Shown here: positions 27,501-37,086 of the stretch, piece by piece
Layout: every line of letters begins with the position of its first letter
How positions within the stretch are numbered: the stretch's first letter is position 1
DNA from: Flavobacteriaceae bacterium
GTDB taxonomy: Bacteria; Bacteroidota; Bacteroidia; Flavobacteriales; Flavobacteriaceae
Direction: 5' to 3'
Length of the DNA: 64,000 nucleotides
Assembly (NCBI GenBank): GCA_002702745.1
Contig: PABM01000007.1
Span: 1-64,000 of the forward strand
The notes under the pieces: model-generated
Database searches by the model: none
Told to the model about the DNA's origin: nothing
Seen by the model: the letters and a program-made list of their open reading frames with translations, nothing else
Made by a program: the position numbers and the translations under genes

Positions 27501-29444
27501 AACTCTGTTTAACTTTTCAGATAAAAGTTTTTTTAGCTTTGAATAGTTTATAACCTGCTCAAGATGATTTTCATCTAATTGATTATACTTGACTTCATCT
27601 GTGAATCCGTTAACTTTTTTATCTATTAAAAAACACCTTAAATTTAAGACCGTCTCAATTGTTAGCTGTGCAAGAGTGTCTTTTTTTCTTTTGGGATATA
27701 TATTGTTTTTTTCCCAATCGTGTAAAAAATACTTTTCATTATCCATTACAATATTGGTCACTTCTAACTGTTGCTTATGACTTAATTCATCGATGAATTT
27801 ATCAATATTTATTTCTTTATTTTCATTAAAACATTCGATTATCCTAAAATAAATATTTTTAAAATTTTCATTTGAAAACTCCATCTCATCGATATGTAAA
27901 TCCATATAGATTTTTTCAAAAACTTTAAGCGATCTAGTGGTATTTTTTCTTGTTGAACTACCGTCCTTATTTTGTGAAAAAACTTCTTCTTCAAAATCAA
28001 TTAAATCATTTCCATATAAAATTAATATTTCAATAATTTTTCTTTCAAGTTCGTATAATTCATTAACCTGACTTTTCTTTAAATCACTTTTAACAATTGA
28101 GATTGGCTCAAATTCTTTTACAGGCTTCCTCTTTAAATTATTAAAATCTTTCTTTACAATTTGAGCCAAGGTACTATATAATACTTGCTCACTAATGTTC
28201 ATTATAGTTGAACACTCCTTTATGTATAATTCACGTTTAATGTGATCAGAGATTTTAGATATGCTTTCAACCATATCTCTAATCACTGCAGCCTTTTTTA
28301 CAGGATCATTTTCTGAACCGTCTAGCAATAATGATGCTTTATAAACAATAAAATCTTTAGAATTTTTACTTAAGTATGACTGAACTTCTTCTAAATTTTT
28401 ATCAGAAACAAATGAATCAGGATCGTCATCCTTAGGTAGATTACATATCTGTACGTTCATTCCCTGCTCTAATATCAGATCGATTCCTCTAAGGGCTGCC
28501 CTAGAGCCCGCAGTATCACCGTCAAATACAACTGTAATATTTTTAGTTAGCCTATTTATCAATCTGATTTGATTTTTAGTCAGTGCGGTACCAGATGAAG
28601 CAACCACATTAGAAATTCCACATTGATGCATTTTTATTACATCTGTATAGCCTTCAACTAAAAAACAATTATCATTCTTAACTATTGATTGCTTACTTTC
28701 AAATACCCCATATAAAACTTTACTTTTTTGGTAAATTAAACTTTCGGGGGAATTAATATACTTAGCTATATTTTTTGAAGAACCCAAAATTCTACCACCA
28801 AATCCCAAAATTCTTCCAGACATACTTCTAATAGGAAAAATAACTCTTCCTCTAAATCTGTCAATATTTTCATTTTCTTTGACAATTGTTAAACCAGTTT
28901 TTTCTAAAAAGTTTAATTTATATCCAGCATCAATAGCAGCTTTGGAAAAATTATCCTTAGCATTTACTGAATACCCAATGTCAAACTTTTGAATAATTTC
29001 ATTATTAAAATTTCTTTCCTTTAAATAACTTAATGCAATTGTTTGACCCTCTTCTTTAAAGAGGGTTTTTTTAAAATAATTCTTTGCAAAATCGGATACT
29101 AAAAATAAACTCTCCTTTTCGTTATCTTCAGAGATTTGTTCTGGTGTTCTTTCGGTTTCCTCAACTTCAATATTGTATTTATTAGCAATATATTTTACGG
29201 CCTCTGGATAAGTGTACTGTTCATGCTCCATTAAAAATGTTATTACAGTACCACCTTTTCCACTGGAGAAATCTTTCCAAATCTGCTTAGCGGGAGAAAC
29301 CATAAAGCTTGGAGTTCTTTCCTCAGTAAAAGGGCTTAGTCCCTTATAATTTGATCCAGATTTTTTAAGCTGAACAAAATCTCCGATAACTTCCTCAACT
29401 CGAGTAGTTTCAAAAACTTTTTCTATGGTTCTTTTTGAAATCAC
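27495..29444 (-). CDS. dnaG: DNA primase DnaG without zinc-binding residues (GTG start)
   Basis: Makes RNA primers at the replication fork. The N-terminal zinc-finger fold is recognisable (NYKGLSPFTEERTPSFMVSP, KQIWKDFSSGKGG), but the CHC2 ligands read Ser37, Thr40, Asp58 and Ser61, so no zinc can be held in the classical way. The catalytic core and TOPRIM domain are intact (CFLVEGYTDVIKMHQCG, VVFDGDTAGSRAALRG, PKDDDPDSF). A C-terminal helicase-interaction region follows. 649 residues. The start is GTG; flavobacterial relatives begin at the same place (MIS...VFETTRVEEVIGDFV). The 3' end overlaps nadE by 6 bases. Confidence 0.95.
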   Translation of the reverse strand: MISKRTIEKVFETTRVEEVIGDFVQLKKSGSNYKGLSPFTEERTPSFMVSPAKQIWKDFSSGKGGTVITFLMEHEQYTYPEAVKYIANKYNIEVEETERTPEQISEDNEKESLFLVSDFAKNYFKKTLFKEEGQTIALSYLKERNFNNEIIQKFDIGYSVNAKDNFSKAAIDAGYKLNFLEKTGLTIVKENENIDRFRGRVIFPIRSMSGRILGFGGRILGSSKNIAKYINSPESLIYQKSKVLYGVFESKQSIVKNDNCFLVEGYTDVIKMHQCGISNVVASSGTALTKNQIRLINRLTKNITVVFDGDTAGSRAALRGIDLILEQGMNVQICNLPKDDDPDSFVSDKNLEEVQSYLSKNSKDFIVYKASLLLDGSENDPVKKAAVIRDMVESISKISDHIKRELYIKECSTIMNISEQVLYSTLAQIVKKDFNNLKRKPVKEFEPISIVKSDLKKSQVNELYELERKIIEILILYGNDLIDFEEEVFSQNKDGSSTRKNTTRSLKVFEKIYMDLHIDEMEFSNENFKNIYFRIIECFNENKEINIDKFIDELSHKQQLEVTNIVMDNEKYFLHDWEKNNIYPKRKKDTLAQLTIETVLNLRCFLIDKKVNGFTDEVKYNQLDENHLEQVINYSKLKKLLSEKLNRVL

Positions 29445-29484
29445 TTTAAAAATTTATTTGAACGATTAATTTAAGGAATTATTC

Positions 29485-29511
29485 CCGATAAATAATAAAT
29501 AAAATTATCGG
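29485..29511 (-). other. Hairpin after rlmN
   Basis: CCGATAA and TTATCGG form a perfect 7-bp stem with a 13-base loop, starting 2 bases past the rlmN stop. No T run follows on the minus strand, so it is not a classical intrinsic terminator. It may protect the rlmN 3' end, or lie in the dnaG leader, since dnaG begins 41 bases further on. Confidence 0.35.
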
Positions 29512-29512
29512 T

Positions 29513-30550
29513 TTACGACTTATTTGCAAGTTGTCCACAGGCCGCATCAATATCATAACCCCTAGATTTTCTGATAGTTGCCTTAATCTTATTTGAATCT
29601 AAAGTTTTAACATATTTAGCAATTACATCATCTGATGCTTGAACAAAACCTGGATCATCTATACTATTATATTGAATAAGATTAACCTTACTTGGAATTC
29701 TTTTACAAAGTTTAACCAATGCTAAAATATCCTCATCAGCATCATTAATGTCCTTCCAGACAATATATTCGTAAGTGATAATTTTTTTTGTTTTATTATA
29801 CCAATATTTCAACGCCTCTTCCAATTCGCTTAGATTCATTTTATCATTAAACGGCATAATCATAGTTCTTTTTTCATCTATTGCGGAATGTAAGGAAACT
29901 GCAAGTTTAAATTTTACTCCATGATCTGCAATTTTTTTTATCATTTTTGGAACTCCTGAAGTAGAAACAACTATTCTTTTTGGAGACATGCCCAAACCTG
30001 ATTTTGAAGTGATTTTTTCAATTGAACTCAAAACATTATTATAATTCATCAATGGCTCACCCATACCCATAAAAACAATATTTGTAAGGGGTCTCTGAAA
30101 ATGCTCGATACTTTGCTGATGGATTAAAACTACCTGATCATAAATTTCATCAGGATTTAGATTTCTCATTCTTTTAAGTGTTGCAGTTGCACAAAATTTA
30201 CAGTTTAGACTACAACCAACCTGTGAAGAAACACATGCAGTAATTCTGTTTTTAGTTGGAATTAAAACACACTCGACAATATGTCCATCAAAGAGCTTAA
30301 TCGCATTTTTTATAGTTCCATCTGTACTTTTTTGCATTCGATGAACCTTTATAAAATTTATTACAAAATTATCCTTGAGAAATTTTATTAAACTTTCAGG
30401 AAGATTGGACATTTCATCAAAGCTATGAGCTGATTTTTTCCAAATCCAGTGAAAAATTTGATTTGCTCTAAATGATTTAAAAGAGTTGGTAGTTAAAATT
30501 TCTTTTAACTCATCATCTTTAAGCGATCTAATGTCTTTTTTTAAAGACAA
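29513..30550 (-). CDS. rlmN: 23S rRNA/tRNA adenine-C2 methyltransferase RlmN (TTG start)
   Basis: Radical SAM methyltransferase that modifies A2503 of 23S rRNA and A37 of some tRNAs. The SAM/Fe-S motif CSLNCKFCATATLKRMRNL and the preceding TACVSSQVG-type segment (ACVSSQVG) are present, as is VFMGMGEPLMNYNNVL. Near the C-terminus CGQLANKS holds the methyl-carrying cysteine region. The start is TTG at 30550, 4 bases after queA; no ATG is available before residue 47. 345 residues. Co-oriented with queA, another tRNA-modification gene. Confidence 0.96.
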   Translation of the reverse strand: MSLKKDIRSLKDDELKEILTTNSFKSFRANQIFHWIWKKSAHSFDEMSNLPESLIKFLKDNFVINFIKVHRMQKSTDGTIKNAIKLFDGHIVECVLIPTKNRITACVSSQVGCSLNCKFCATATLKRMRNLNPDEIYDQVVLIHQQSIEHFQRPLTNIVFMGMGEPLMNYNNVLSSIEKITSKSGLGMSPKRIVVSTSGVPKMIKKIADHGVKFKLAVSLHSAIDEKRTMIMPFNDKMNLSELEEALKYWYNKTKKIITYEYIVWKDINDADEDILALVKLCKRIPSKVNLIQYNSIDDPGFVQASDDVIAKYVKTLDSNKIKATIRKSRGYDIDAACGQLANKS

Positions 30551-30554
30551 AATT

Positions 30555-31604
30555 TTAAATAATTAACATTGAATCGCCATAACTAAAGAAATTATATTTT
30601 TCCTTAATTGCTTCTTCATAAGCTTTCTTAATAAAATCATTACCCAAAAAGGCAGATGACATCATCAATAGTGTTGATTTAGGCATATGAAAATTGGTTA
30701 TCATTGAATTAGCAATTGAAAATTTATAAGGTGGAAAAATAAATTTATTTGTCCAACCATCATATTCATTTATGGTTCCCATTGATGAAACGGAGCTTTC
30801 AATTGCTCTCATCACAGTTGTACCAACAGCACATATTCGTTTTTTATTTGCTAATCCTTGATTAATAACATTTGTAGAATCACTCTCAATAATCACTCTT
30901 TCACTATCCATCTTATGTTTTGATAAATCTTCTACCTCAACTGGGTAAAATGAACCAAGACCAACATGCAAAGTAACCTCGGAAAAATTTATACCTTTTA
31001 TTTCAAGTCTTTTCATAAGATGTTTTGAAAAGTGTAATCCAGCTGTTGGGGCTGCAACAGCTCCTTCGTTTTTTGCATAAATAGTCTGATATCTATCCTT
31101 ATCCTCAGGCTCAACTTCTCTATTTATATATTTTGGTAACGGCGTTTGTCCAAGGTCTAACAACAATTTTCTAAAATCTGTATAAGATACATCACAGAGA
31201 AATCTTAGTGTTCTTCCTCTGGATGTAGTATTATCAATTACTTCGGCAACCAAAGATTCGTCATTACCAAAGTAAAGTTTATTTCCAATTCTAATTTTTC
31301 TGGCTGGATCAACCAATACATCCCATAGTCTCTGTTCCTCATTTAATTCACGAAGCAGAAAAACCTCAATTCTAGCTCCTGTCTTTTCTTTATTTCCATA
31401 TAAACGAGCAGGAAAAACTTTAGTATTATTCAAAACTATAACATCATTTTCCTCAAAATATTCAATCATATCCTTAAACTGTCTATGCTGAATTGAATAG
31501 TCTTTTCTGTCAATTACCATCATTCTGGCCTCATCCCGGTTTTTATTAGGATATTCAGCTATAAGATCTTTTGGTAAATCAAAATTAAAATCAGAAAGTT
31601 TCAT
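30555..31604 (-). CDS. queA: S-adenosylmethionine:tRNA ribosyltransferase-isomerase QueA
   Basis: Transfers the ribosyl part of SAM to preQ1-tRNA to form epoxyqueuosine. Family motifs are [68 protein letters not shown] and [13 protein letters not shown]. The start is placed at ATG 31604; ATG 31610 (MRMKLS) is equally possible. The frame stays open to 31634, but the TTG there is inside the promoter's TATATTTG. About 350 residues. Confidence 0.95.
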   Translation of the reverse strand: MKLSDFNFDLPKDLIAEYPNKNRDEARMMVIDRKDYSIQHRQFKDMIEYFEENDVIVLNNTKVFPARLYGNKEKTGARIEVFLLRELNEEQRLWDVLVDPARKIRIGNKLYFGNDESLVAEVIDNTTSRGRTLRFLCDVSYTDFRKLLLDLGQTPLPKYINREVEPEDKDRYQTIYAKNEGAVAAPTAGLHFSKHLMKRLEIKGINFSEVTLHVGLGSFYPVEVEDLSKHKMDSERVIIESDSTNVINQGLANKKRICAVGTTVMRAIESSVSSMGTINEYDGWTNKFIFPPYKFSIANSMITNFHMPKSTLLMMSSAFLGNDFIKKAYEEAIKEKYNFFSYGDSMLII

Positions 31605-31631
31605 TCTCATATTAAAGGGTTTTATGATTTG

Positions 31632-31663
31632 CAAATATACAATGTGTAAGTAGGGGATGTCAA
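31632..31663 (-). promoter_or_regulatory. Promoter of queA-rlmN
   Basis: On the minus strand TTGACA (the TTG is at 31661-31663) is followed by TATATTTG (31632-31639), with 21 bases between TTG and the -7 element. This fits the Bacteroidetes pattern and also an E. coli-like TTGACA-N18-TATATT. It lies in the 73-base gap between aroA and queA. Confidence 0.65.
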
Positions 31664-31677
31664 GTAATTTGACAAAA

Positions 31678-32892
31678 TTATTCAGAATATATAGCTATTC
31701 TTTTTAAATCTAACCAAAAGGATTTATAGGACTTACTGACAACTTCAGAATCTTTGATTATAATTTTCACTTTAACAGCTAAACAAGCAAATGACATTGC
31801 CATTCTGTGATCGTCATAAGTTTCTATTACTACATTAGATTTTAATAAATCAACATTATCAAAAGAAATGGAATCATCAGTAATTTTAACTTTTAAATTA
31901 AACTTACTTAACTCCTTCTTTAATGCAAGTAGCCTATCAGTCTCTTTAATTTTTAATGTATGAAGACCGGTTAAATTACATTTAATACCAAGACCTAAAC
32001 AGGTAACACAAATTGTTTGAGCTAAATCAGGATTCGAAGTTAAATCAAATGAAAATTTATCGGTATTTGATTTAATTTTTTTTAGAATCACTAAATCATC
32101 TAAATATATCGTTTTAACCCCAAATGATTTGTAAATATCTGCGACTTTAGAATCCCCTTGTAAACTTTTGAAGGAAAATTTTAAAAGCTTCAAGCTAAAA
32201 CCAATTTCTGCTAGTGCTACTACTGAATAGAAATAAGAGGCTGAAGACCAGTCAGACTCAATATGATGTTTTTTAGATTCAGCTTTCTGAAGTTCATAAA
32301 CAGATATTTGATTGTTTGTTGTGGTAATTTTAACTCCGATTTTTTTTAGTAAAGAAATGGTCATATCAATATATGGCTTGGATGTTTCTCTTCCTGTTAA
32401 TTGTATTTTCAATCCACCAGAAATCTTAGGGGCAATTAATAATAAAGATGATATATATTGACTACTCGTTGAGGAATCTATAATTAAATTCTTACTAATT
32501 AATTTAGATGGTTTAATCAGAAGAGGTGGATAACCTTCCTTATCTATATAATGAATTGAGGCTCCAATTTCACGAAGAGAATCCACAAGTATTTTAATTG
32601 GTCGATTATGCATTCTTTGGGAACCTCTTAATTCTATCTCTTTTTTAGTAGTTAATGAAAAGTATGAGGTTAAAAATCTCATTGCTGTTCCTGCATGACC
32701 GATATCAATAGTACTTGATTTAGAGCTTAGAGCATTCAATAAATAATTTGTGTCATCTGAATTTGATATATTTTTCAAAGACAAATTTTTGAAAAGTGAG
32801 CTTAAAATTAATAACCTATTAGATTCACTTTTCGATCCTGGAATATCAATATGAGCTTCTTTGAGTCTAGCACTGTTCAGTGAAAGATTCAT
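31678..32892 (-). CDS. aroA: 3-phosphoshikimate 1-carboxyvinyltransferase (EPSP synthase)
   Basis: Sixth step of the shikimate pathway: joins shikimate-3-phosphate and PEP. Substrate-binding motifs are [59 protein letters not shown] and [14 protein letters not shown]. At 404 residues it is slightly short, as in other Bacteroidetes. Last gene of the aromatic operon; its ATG overlaps the MazG-like gene's stop (TAATG). It is probably subject to the attenuator at 40987-41109 because no other promoter is evident between. Confidence 0.95.
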   Translation of the reverse strand: MNLSLNSARLKEAHIDIPGSKSESNRLLILSSLFKNLSLKNISNSDDTNYLLNALSSKSSTIDIGHAGTAMRFLTSYFSLTTKKEIELRGSQRMHNRPIKILVDSLREIGASIHYIDKEGYPPLLIKPSKLISKNLIIDSSTSSQYISSLLLIAPKISGGLKIQLTGRETSKPYIDMTISLLKKIGVKITTTNNQISVYELQKAESKKHHIESDWSSASYFYSVVALAEIGFSLKLLKFSFKSLQGDSKVADIYKSFGVKTIYLDDLVILKKIKSNTDKFSFDLTSNPDLAQTICVTCLGLGIKCNLTGLHTLKIKETDRLLALKKELSKFNLKVKITDDSISFDNVDLLKSNVVIETYDDHRMAMSFACLAVKVKIIIKDSEVVSKSYKSFWLDLKRIAIYSE

Positions 32893-33218
32893 TAGTCAAG
32901 TTTTTGATTAGAATGATGTCTATCATGATCACGTTTTGCTTTCATATTTAGTCTGTTGTCGAAAGAAGTTTGAAGGTCAACTCCTGTTTGGTTTGCAAGA
33001 CATAATAAAACAAATAAAACATCCGAGAGTTCACCAGCTAAATCAACTTCTCTGTCAGATTCTTTAAAACTTTGTTCTCCATATTTACGGGAAATTATAC
33101 GAGCTACTTCACCAACTTCTTCCGTAAGTTGTGCCATATTTGTCAATTCATTAAAATATCTTACCCCGTGTTTTTTTATCCAATTATCAACTTTTAACTG
33201 TAAATTTTTTATTTCCAT
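32892..33218 (-). CDS. MazG-like nucleotide pyrophosphohydrolase
   Basis: A 108-residue all-helical protein of the MazG/dUTPase-like superfamily. The metal-binding helix pair reads LTEEVGEVARIISRKYGEQ and DLAGELSDVLFVLLCLANQTGVDL (ExxE and ExxD pattern). Such proteins cleave nucleoside triphosphates to the monophosphate and pyrophosphate, often for clean-up; the substrate cannot be told. It sits between the metalloprotease and aroA and overlaps aroA by one base. Confidence 0.85.
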   Translation of the reverse strand: MEIKNLQLKVDNWIKKHGVRYFNELTNMAQLTEEVGEVARIISRKYGEQSFKESDREVDLAGELSDVLFVLLCLANQTGVDLQTSFDNRLNMKAKRDHDRHHSNQKLD

Positions 33219-33233
33219 TTTTATGAATTTTTG

Positions 33234-35702
33234 TTAACTGTTTTTCAAAGCCTTATCAATCATTGAAATACAATAATTTAGATGACTCTTAATGGCATTA
33301 TCAGAATATTTTTTTAAAGCTCTTTTTAAATCTTTTTTTAGATCCAACAAAGAGCCCATTGTTATTGATCTAATGTCAGAAACATTTACATTTACATTTG
33401 TTATATAATCCTCCCATCCAGATCTGAATTCTTGATCATTTTTCATAATATATGTTAATCTTGAAATATAGCTTCTTTGTAAATTTCTTCTGTAAACATC
33501 AATATTTTTAACCCCTTTCAATTCAGACCAAATTCCTCTTTTTAGATCATTCATCATATCATTTAAAGAATATGATTTTAATCCGTTTAGTGCTTCATTT
33601 TCAATCATTCTAGCCATTCTTCCAAAGTCTAGAATTCTATTTAGATAACTTGATTGTAATGATCTAATTCTCTCGGTAGTTCCTACATATTCAATTTTAT
33701 TTAAAATTTCTTTATTGATCATCCATCTTGGAGTTTCAAATAAATTCTCGTTTAGAAATATTAGACATGCTTTTTGATGACTTTTATCTACATGTGTATA
33801 TACTGCTCCATCTTGATCAGAGGTTTTATAATACTGATATACCCCACCAATATTAGTAGTTACATGTCCCATATATCTTCGGAATTGATTTAAAACTTGC
33901 GAATACATATATTCCAACTCATCATAGTTCTCACCATCTTTGGTTGTCCATTCCATTAAGTTCGGAATAATTATCTTGAGATTTTTTATCCCATAAGCAC
34001 TTGCTTTAATTGCATTATCACCTAGATCCTCAGTTTGTGAACTTGGATCAATACCACCACTTGGTCCAAATCTGTACATTAAATCATCTTCCTTTTCAAT
34101 AATCCATTTTTTTAAAATATCTTTTTCTTCATCTTCTGTAACATCAAGAATAGGTTTATATCCCCACATTACCGAAAATTTATCATAAATACCAACATTT
34201 GGAGAATCCCAGTGAGATGGCATTAGAACTACTCCTTTATCTTCTGGCTGAGCGACATAATTAAATCGTGCATAGTCCATAACAGATGGTGCAGTTCCAT
34301 ATTTTTTTGTGAAAGATGCTGATCTTAGTGAATCAACAGGAAAAGCACTACTGCTACCCATATTATGTGGAAGACCTATTGTATGTCCTACCTCATGTGC
34401 AGAAACAAATCGAATCAACTCTCCCATCAATTCATCTTTAAACTCAATACTTCTTGCATCTGGATCTACAGCTGATGTCTGAATAAAATACCAATTTCTA
34501 AGTAATTTCATTACATTATGATACCAATTAATATCTGATTCAATTATTTCTCCAGATCTTGGATCACTAACATGGGGGCCGTTTGCATTTAAAGTAGGCG
34601 AGGCTAAATATCTTACAACAGAATATCTAATATCTTCCGCGCTCCAATCAGGGTCCTCCTGCTTAGATGGAGGGTCTTTTGCTATAATTGCATTTTTGAA
34701 ACCAGCAGCCTCAAAGGCAGCTTGCCAATCTTCAATCCCTTGTTTTAAATATTTTCTCCACTTTTTTGGAGTTGCTCTATCCACATAATATATGATAGGT
34801 TTTTTTGGTTCAACCAATTCTCCTCTTTTATATTTTTCAATATCTTCATCTTTAATTTCTAATCTCCATCTGTCTAGGTATCTAACAGTCTCCGCCTCTT
34901 GATTATCGATTCCATAATCTGTTTGACTTGTTGTAAACCATCCAACTCTTTCATCATAATACCTTCTCTTCATTGGCTCCTTAGGTAACAGAATCATTGA
35001 ATTATTTAAAACCATAGAAATCTGACCATTTTTTGCCTCAGAGGATTTATATGTTTTAATATGTTTTGCCTCAATGTTCATAGGGAAACTTCTTATTGAT
35101 TCGATAAATGAAAGTTTAGAATCTAAACCTGTAATTTTATTTCTCTTTCTACTAAACTGTGGATATCCAAATGATTTGATATCATTTTTGTATAAACTAG
35201 TAACATCTATGACTATTGAATTTTTATCTTTATTGGTAACTTCTATTTTAAAACTTGCAATTATTGGTTCAAAATTGGCATTAGAAACTGCCTCCTTTAT
35301 AGGTAGTGAATCAGATGCATAATTCGAATATGAAATCTCCTTTAATAAAATATTATCATTGAATCTCTGCCAGCTTAAAACCTGTTCACTCATTTTATGA
35401 CGATTAATAGGAATTTCTTTAGAAAGATTTACAACTCTTGTAACCATTAACATATCTCTACCAAAAAGAGTATCGTTAATTTCATAGTAATATTTGTCAT
35501 CAACTTTGTGAACATCGAATAAACCACTGTCGGTTATCGCATCTTCGTTAATTAAGTCTGAATAAACTTTTTCTTTTTTATCTTTTTTGTCTGAACTATC
35601 ATTCTTTGATTTTTTTTCATCATTTTGTGAAAATGTCAACAGACTCAACAAAAAAATGCAAATAAAAAAAGTTGTTCTTTTGGTTTTTGTATAAGTTTTC
35701 AT
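33234..35702 (-). CDS. Large secreted zinc metalloprotease (DUF5117/DUF5118 type)
   Basis: The product is 822 residues with a signal peptide (about 1-25, ending LLTFSQ) and a Lys/Asp/Ser-rich linker. A domain with DTLFGRDMLMVTRVVNLSKE follows, then the catalytic region with HEVGHTIGLPHN (H436, E437, H440), a gluzincin/metzincin-like zinc site, and PSVMDYARFNYVAQPEDKG. The C-terminal half has SQVLNQFRRYMGHVTTNIGGVY. I recognise the Bacteroidetes family annotated as zinc-dependent metalloprotease with DUF5117/DUF5118. Its substrate is unknown. Its position between dtd and the MazG-like gene inside an amino-acid biosynthesis operon is unexpected. Confidence 0.88.
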   Translation of the reverse strand: MKTYTKTKRTTFFICIFLLSLLTFSQNDEKKSKNDSSDKKDKKEKVYSDLINEDAITDSGLFDVHKVDDKYYYEINDTLFGRDMLMVTRVVNLSKEIPINRHKMSEQVLSWQRFNDNILLKEISYSNYASDSLPIKEAVSNANFEPIIASFKIEVTNKDKNSIVIDVTSLYKNDIKSFGYPQFSRKRNKITGLDSKLSFIESIRSFPMNIEAKHIKTYKSSEAKNGQISMVLNNSMILLPKEPMKRRYYDERVGWFTTSQTDYGIDNQEAETVRYLDRWRLEIKDEDIEKYKRGELVEPKKPIIYYVDRATPKKWRKYLKQGIEDWQAAFEAAGFKNAIIAKDPPSKQEDPDWSAEDIRYSVVRYLASPTLNANGPHVSDPRSGEIIESDINWYHNVMKLLRNWYFIQTSAVDPDARSIEFKDELMGELIRFVSAHEVGHTIGLPHNMGSSSAFPVDSLRSASFTKKYGTAPSVMDYARFNYVAQPEDKGVVLMPSHWDSPNVGIYDKFSVMWGYKPILDVTEDEEKDILKKWIIEKEDDLMYRFGPSGGIDPSSQTEDLGDNAIKASAYGIKNLKIIIPNLMEWTTKDGENYDELEYMYSQVLNQFRRYMGHVTTNIGGVYQYYKTSDQDGAVYTHVDKSHQKACLIFLNENLFETPRWMINKEILNKIEYVGTTERIRSLQSSYLNRILDFGRMARMIENEALNGLKSYSLNDMMNDLKRGIWSELKGVKNIDVYRRNLQRSYISRLTYIMKNDQEFRSGWEDYITNVNVNVSDIRSITMGSLLDLKKDLKRALKKYSDNAIKSHLNYCISMIDKALKNS

Positions 35703-35708
35703 AAGTAT

Positions 35709-36149
35709 TTAGTTTTCTAAGATTATTGTTACAGGGCCATCATTAATCAAATTAATTTTCATGTCAGCACCAAATTTTCCTGTCTTAATTTTTGTTTTTA
35801 TATATGTTTGTAATTCTTTTATAAAACTATTATAAATTTTAATAGCATTTTCTGGTTTGGCAGCTTTAATAAAGCTTGGGCGATTTCCTTTTTTTGTGTC
35901 TGCATACAAAGTAAATTGACTAACCAATAAAATTTCTCCATTTATATCATTTATATTTTTATCCATTTTCCCAAATTCGTCATTGAAAATTCTAAGCTTT
36001 GAAACTTTACTTACTATTTTTTTTAAAACACTTTCATTATCATTTGCAGAAATTCCAATAAATATTACCATTCCATATCCAATCGAAGAATATATTTTTT
36101 TATCAATTGTTAAGTTTGATTCTATTACCCTTTGAATAACTAATTTCAA
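35709..36149 (-). CDS. dtd: D-aminoacyl-tRNA deacylase (TTG start)
   Basis: Hydrolyses D-amino acids (and Gly) from mischarged tRNAs. It is 146 residues with the conserved SQFTLYADTKKGNRPSF and the C-terminal NDGPVTIILEN (the Gly-Pro motif). The start is TTG at 36149, one base after the rsgA stop; relatives begin MKxVIQRV at exactly this point. It lies 6 bases before the metalloprotease gene. Confidence 0.96.
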   Translation of the reverse strand: MKLVIQRVIESNLTIDKKIYSSIGYGMVIFIGISANDNESVLKKIVSKVSKLRIFNDEFGKMDKNINDINGEILLVSQFTLYADTKKGNRPSFIKAAKPENAIKIYNSFIKELQTYIKTKIKTGKFGADMKINLINDGPVTIILEN

Positions 36150-36150
36150 T

Positions 36151-37080
36151 TTATCTGTGTTTTAAATTATCATCGTTTATTATTTGAATATAGCTATCAT
36201 ACCTAGATTTTGAAATTTCTCCAGACTTTACTTTATCTTTTACACGGCATTTAGGCTCATTTAAATGTATGCAATTATTAAACTTACATTTTGATTTAAC
36301 ATTAAAAAATTCAGGGAAAAAATTACTAATCTCATCTATATTATAATTCACTAATCCAAACCCTTTAATTCCTGGTGTATCTATAAGTTTAATGTTATTG
36401 TCAAGGTCATGAAGTTCCGCGTAAGTAGTTGTATGCTTGCCTTGTGAATGTTGATCAGAAATATTACCTACTTTTAAATTTAAAGCTCCATCTATTGCAT
36501 TAATTATTGATGTTTTACCCACACCGGAATGTCCTCCTAACATTATGGTTTTATTTGATATTTTCTTCTCCAATTCTTTAATACCTTTGCCTGAATTTGC
36601 GCATGTTTTAATTGTTTCATAACCAATACTATCATAAATATTAATCAGGTAATTTAATGAATCTTTATCTACTTCATTATATAAATCACACTTGTTAAAA
36701 ACTAGCAGGGTTTTGATTGAATATGCTTCTGCACTAACTAAAAATCTATCAATAAAACTAGTAGTTGTAATCGGGTTTTTTAAAGTAATAACCAGTAAAA
36801 GAAGATCTATGTTTGATGCTAAAATATGTGTCTGCTTTGACAGATTGACAGACTTTCTTAAAATATAGTTTCTTCTGTCAAATATTTTTTTAATGATACC
36901 AACTTCTTGCTGATCGTGGTCTTCAATATCAAATTCAACAAAATCTCCAACCACTACTGGGTTTGTACTATTTATATTTTCCAGTCTAAGTTTCCCTTTA
37001 ATCTTACAATCAAATCTATCTCCGGTTTCTGACTTAACCGTGTACCAGGATCCTGTTGATTTGTAGACTAATCCTTTCAA
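36151..37080 (-). CDS. rsgA: Ribosome small-subunit GTPase RsgA (TTG start)
   Basis: Circularly permuted GTPase that checks late 30S maturation. An OB-fold N-terminus (GLVYKSTGSWYTVKSETGDRFDCKIKG) is followed by permuted G motifs: G4 VFNKCDLY, G1 GGHSGVGKTSIINAI, G3 DTPGIKGFG. The zinc knuckle CKFNNCIHLNEPKC is at the C-terminus. The start is TTG at 37080; in-frame codons upstream include a stop. 309 residues. It lies 6 bases after the DAHP synthase gene. Confidence 0.95.
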   Translation of the reverse strand: MKGLVYKSTGSWYTVKSETGDRFDCKIKGKLRLENINSTNPVVVGDFVEFDIEDHDQQEVGIIKKIFDRRNYILRKSVNLSKQTHILASNIDLLLLVITLKNPITTTSFIDRFLVSAEAYSIKTLLVFNKCDLYNEVDKDSLNYLINIYDSIGYETIKTCANSGKGIKELEKKISNKTIMLGGHSGVGKTSIINAIDGALNLKVGNISDQHSQGKHTTTYAELHDLDNNIKLIDTPGIKGFGLVNYNIDEISNFFPEFFNVKSKCKFNNCIHLNEPKCRVKDKVKSGEISKSRYDSYIQIINDDNLKHR

Positions 37081-37086
37081 ATATGT

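Noticed and set aside
29485..29511. Intrinsic terminator after rlmN
   Set aside because: The stem is good but no T run follows on the minus strand, so it is listed only as a hairpin.
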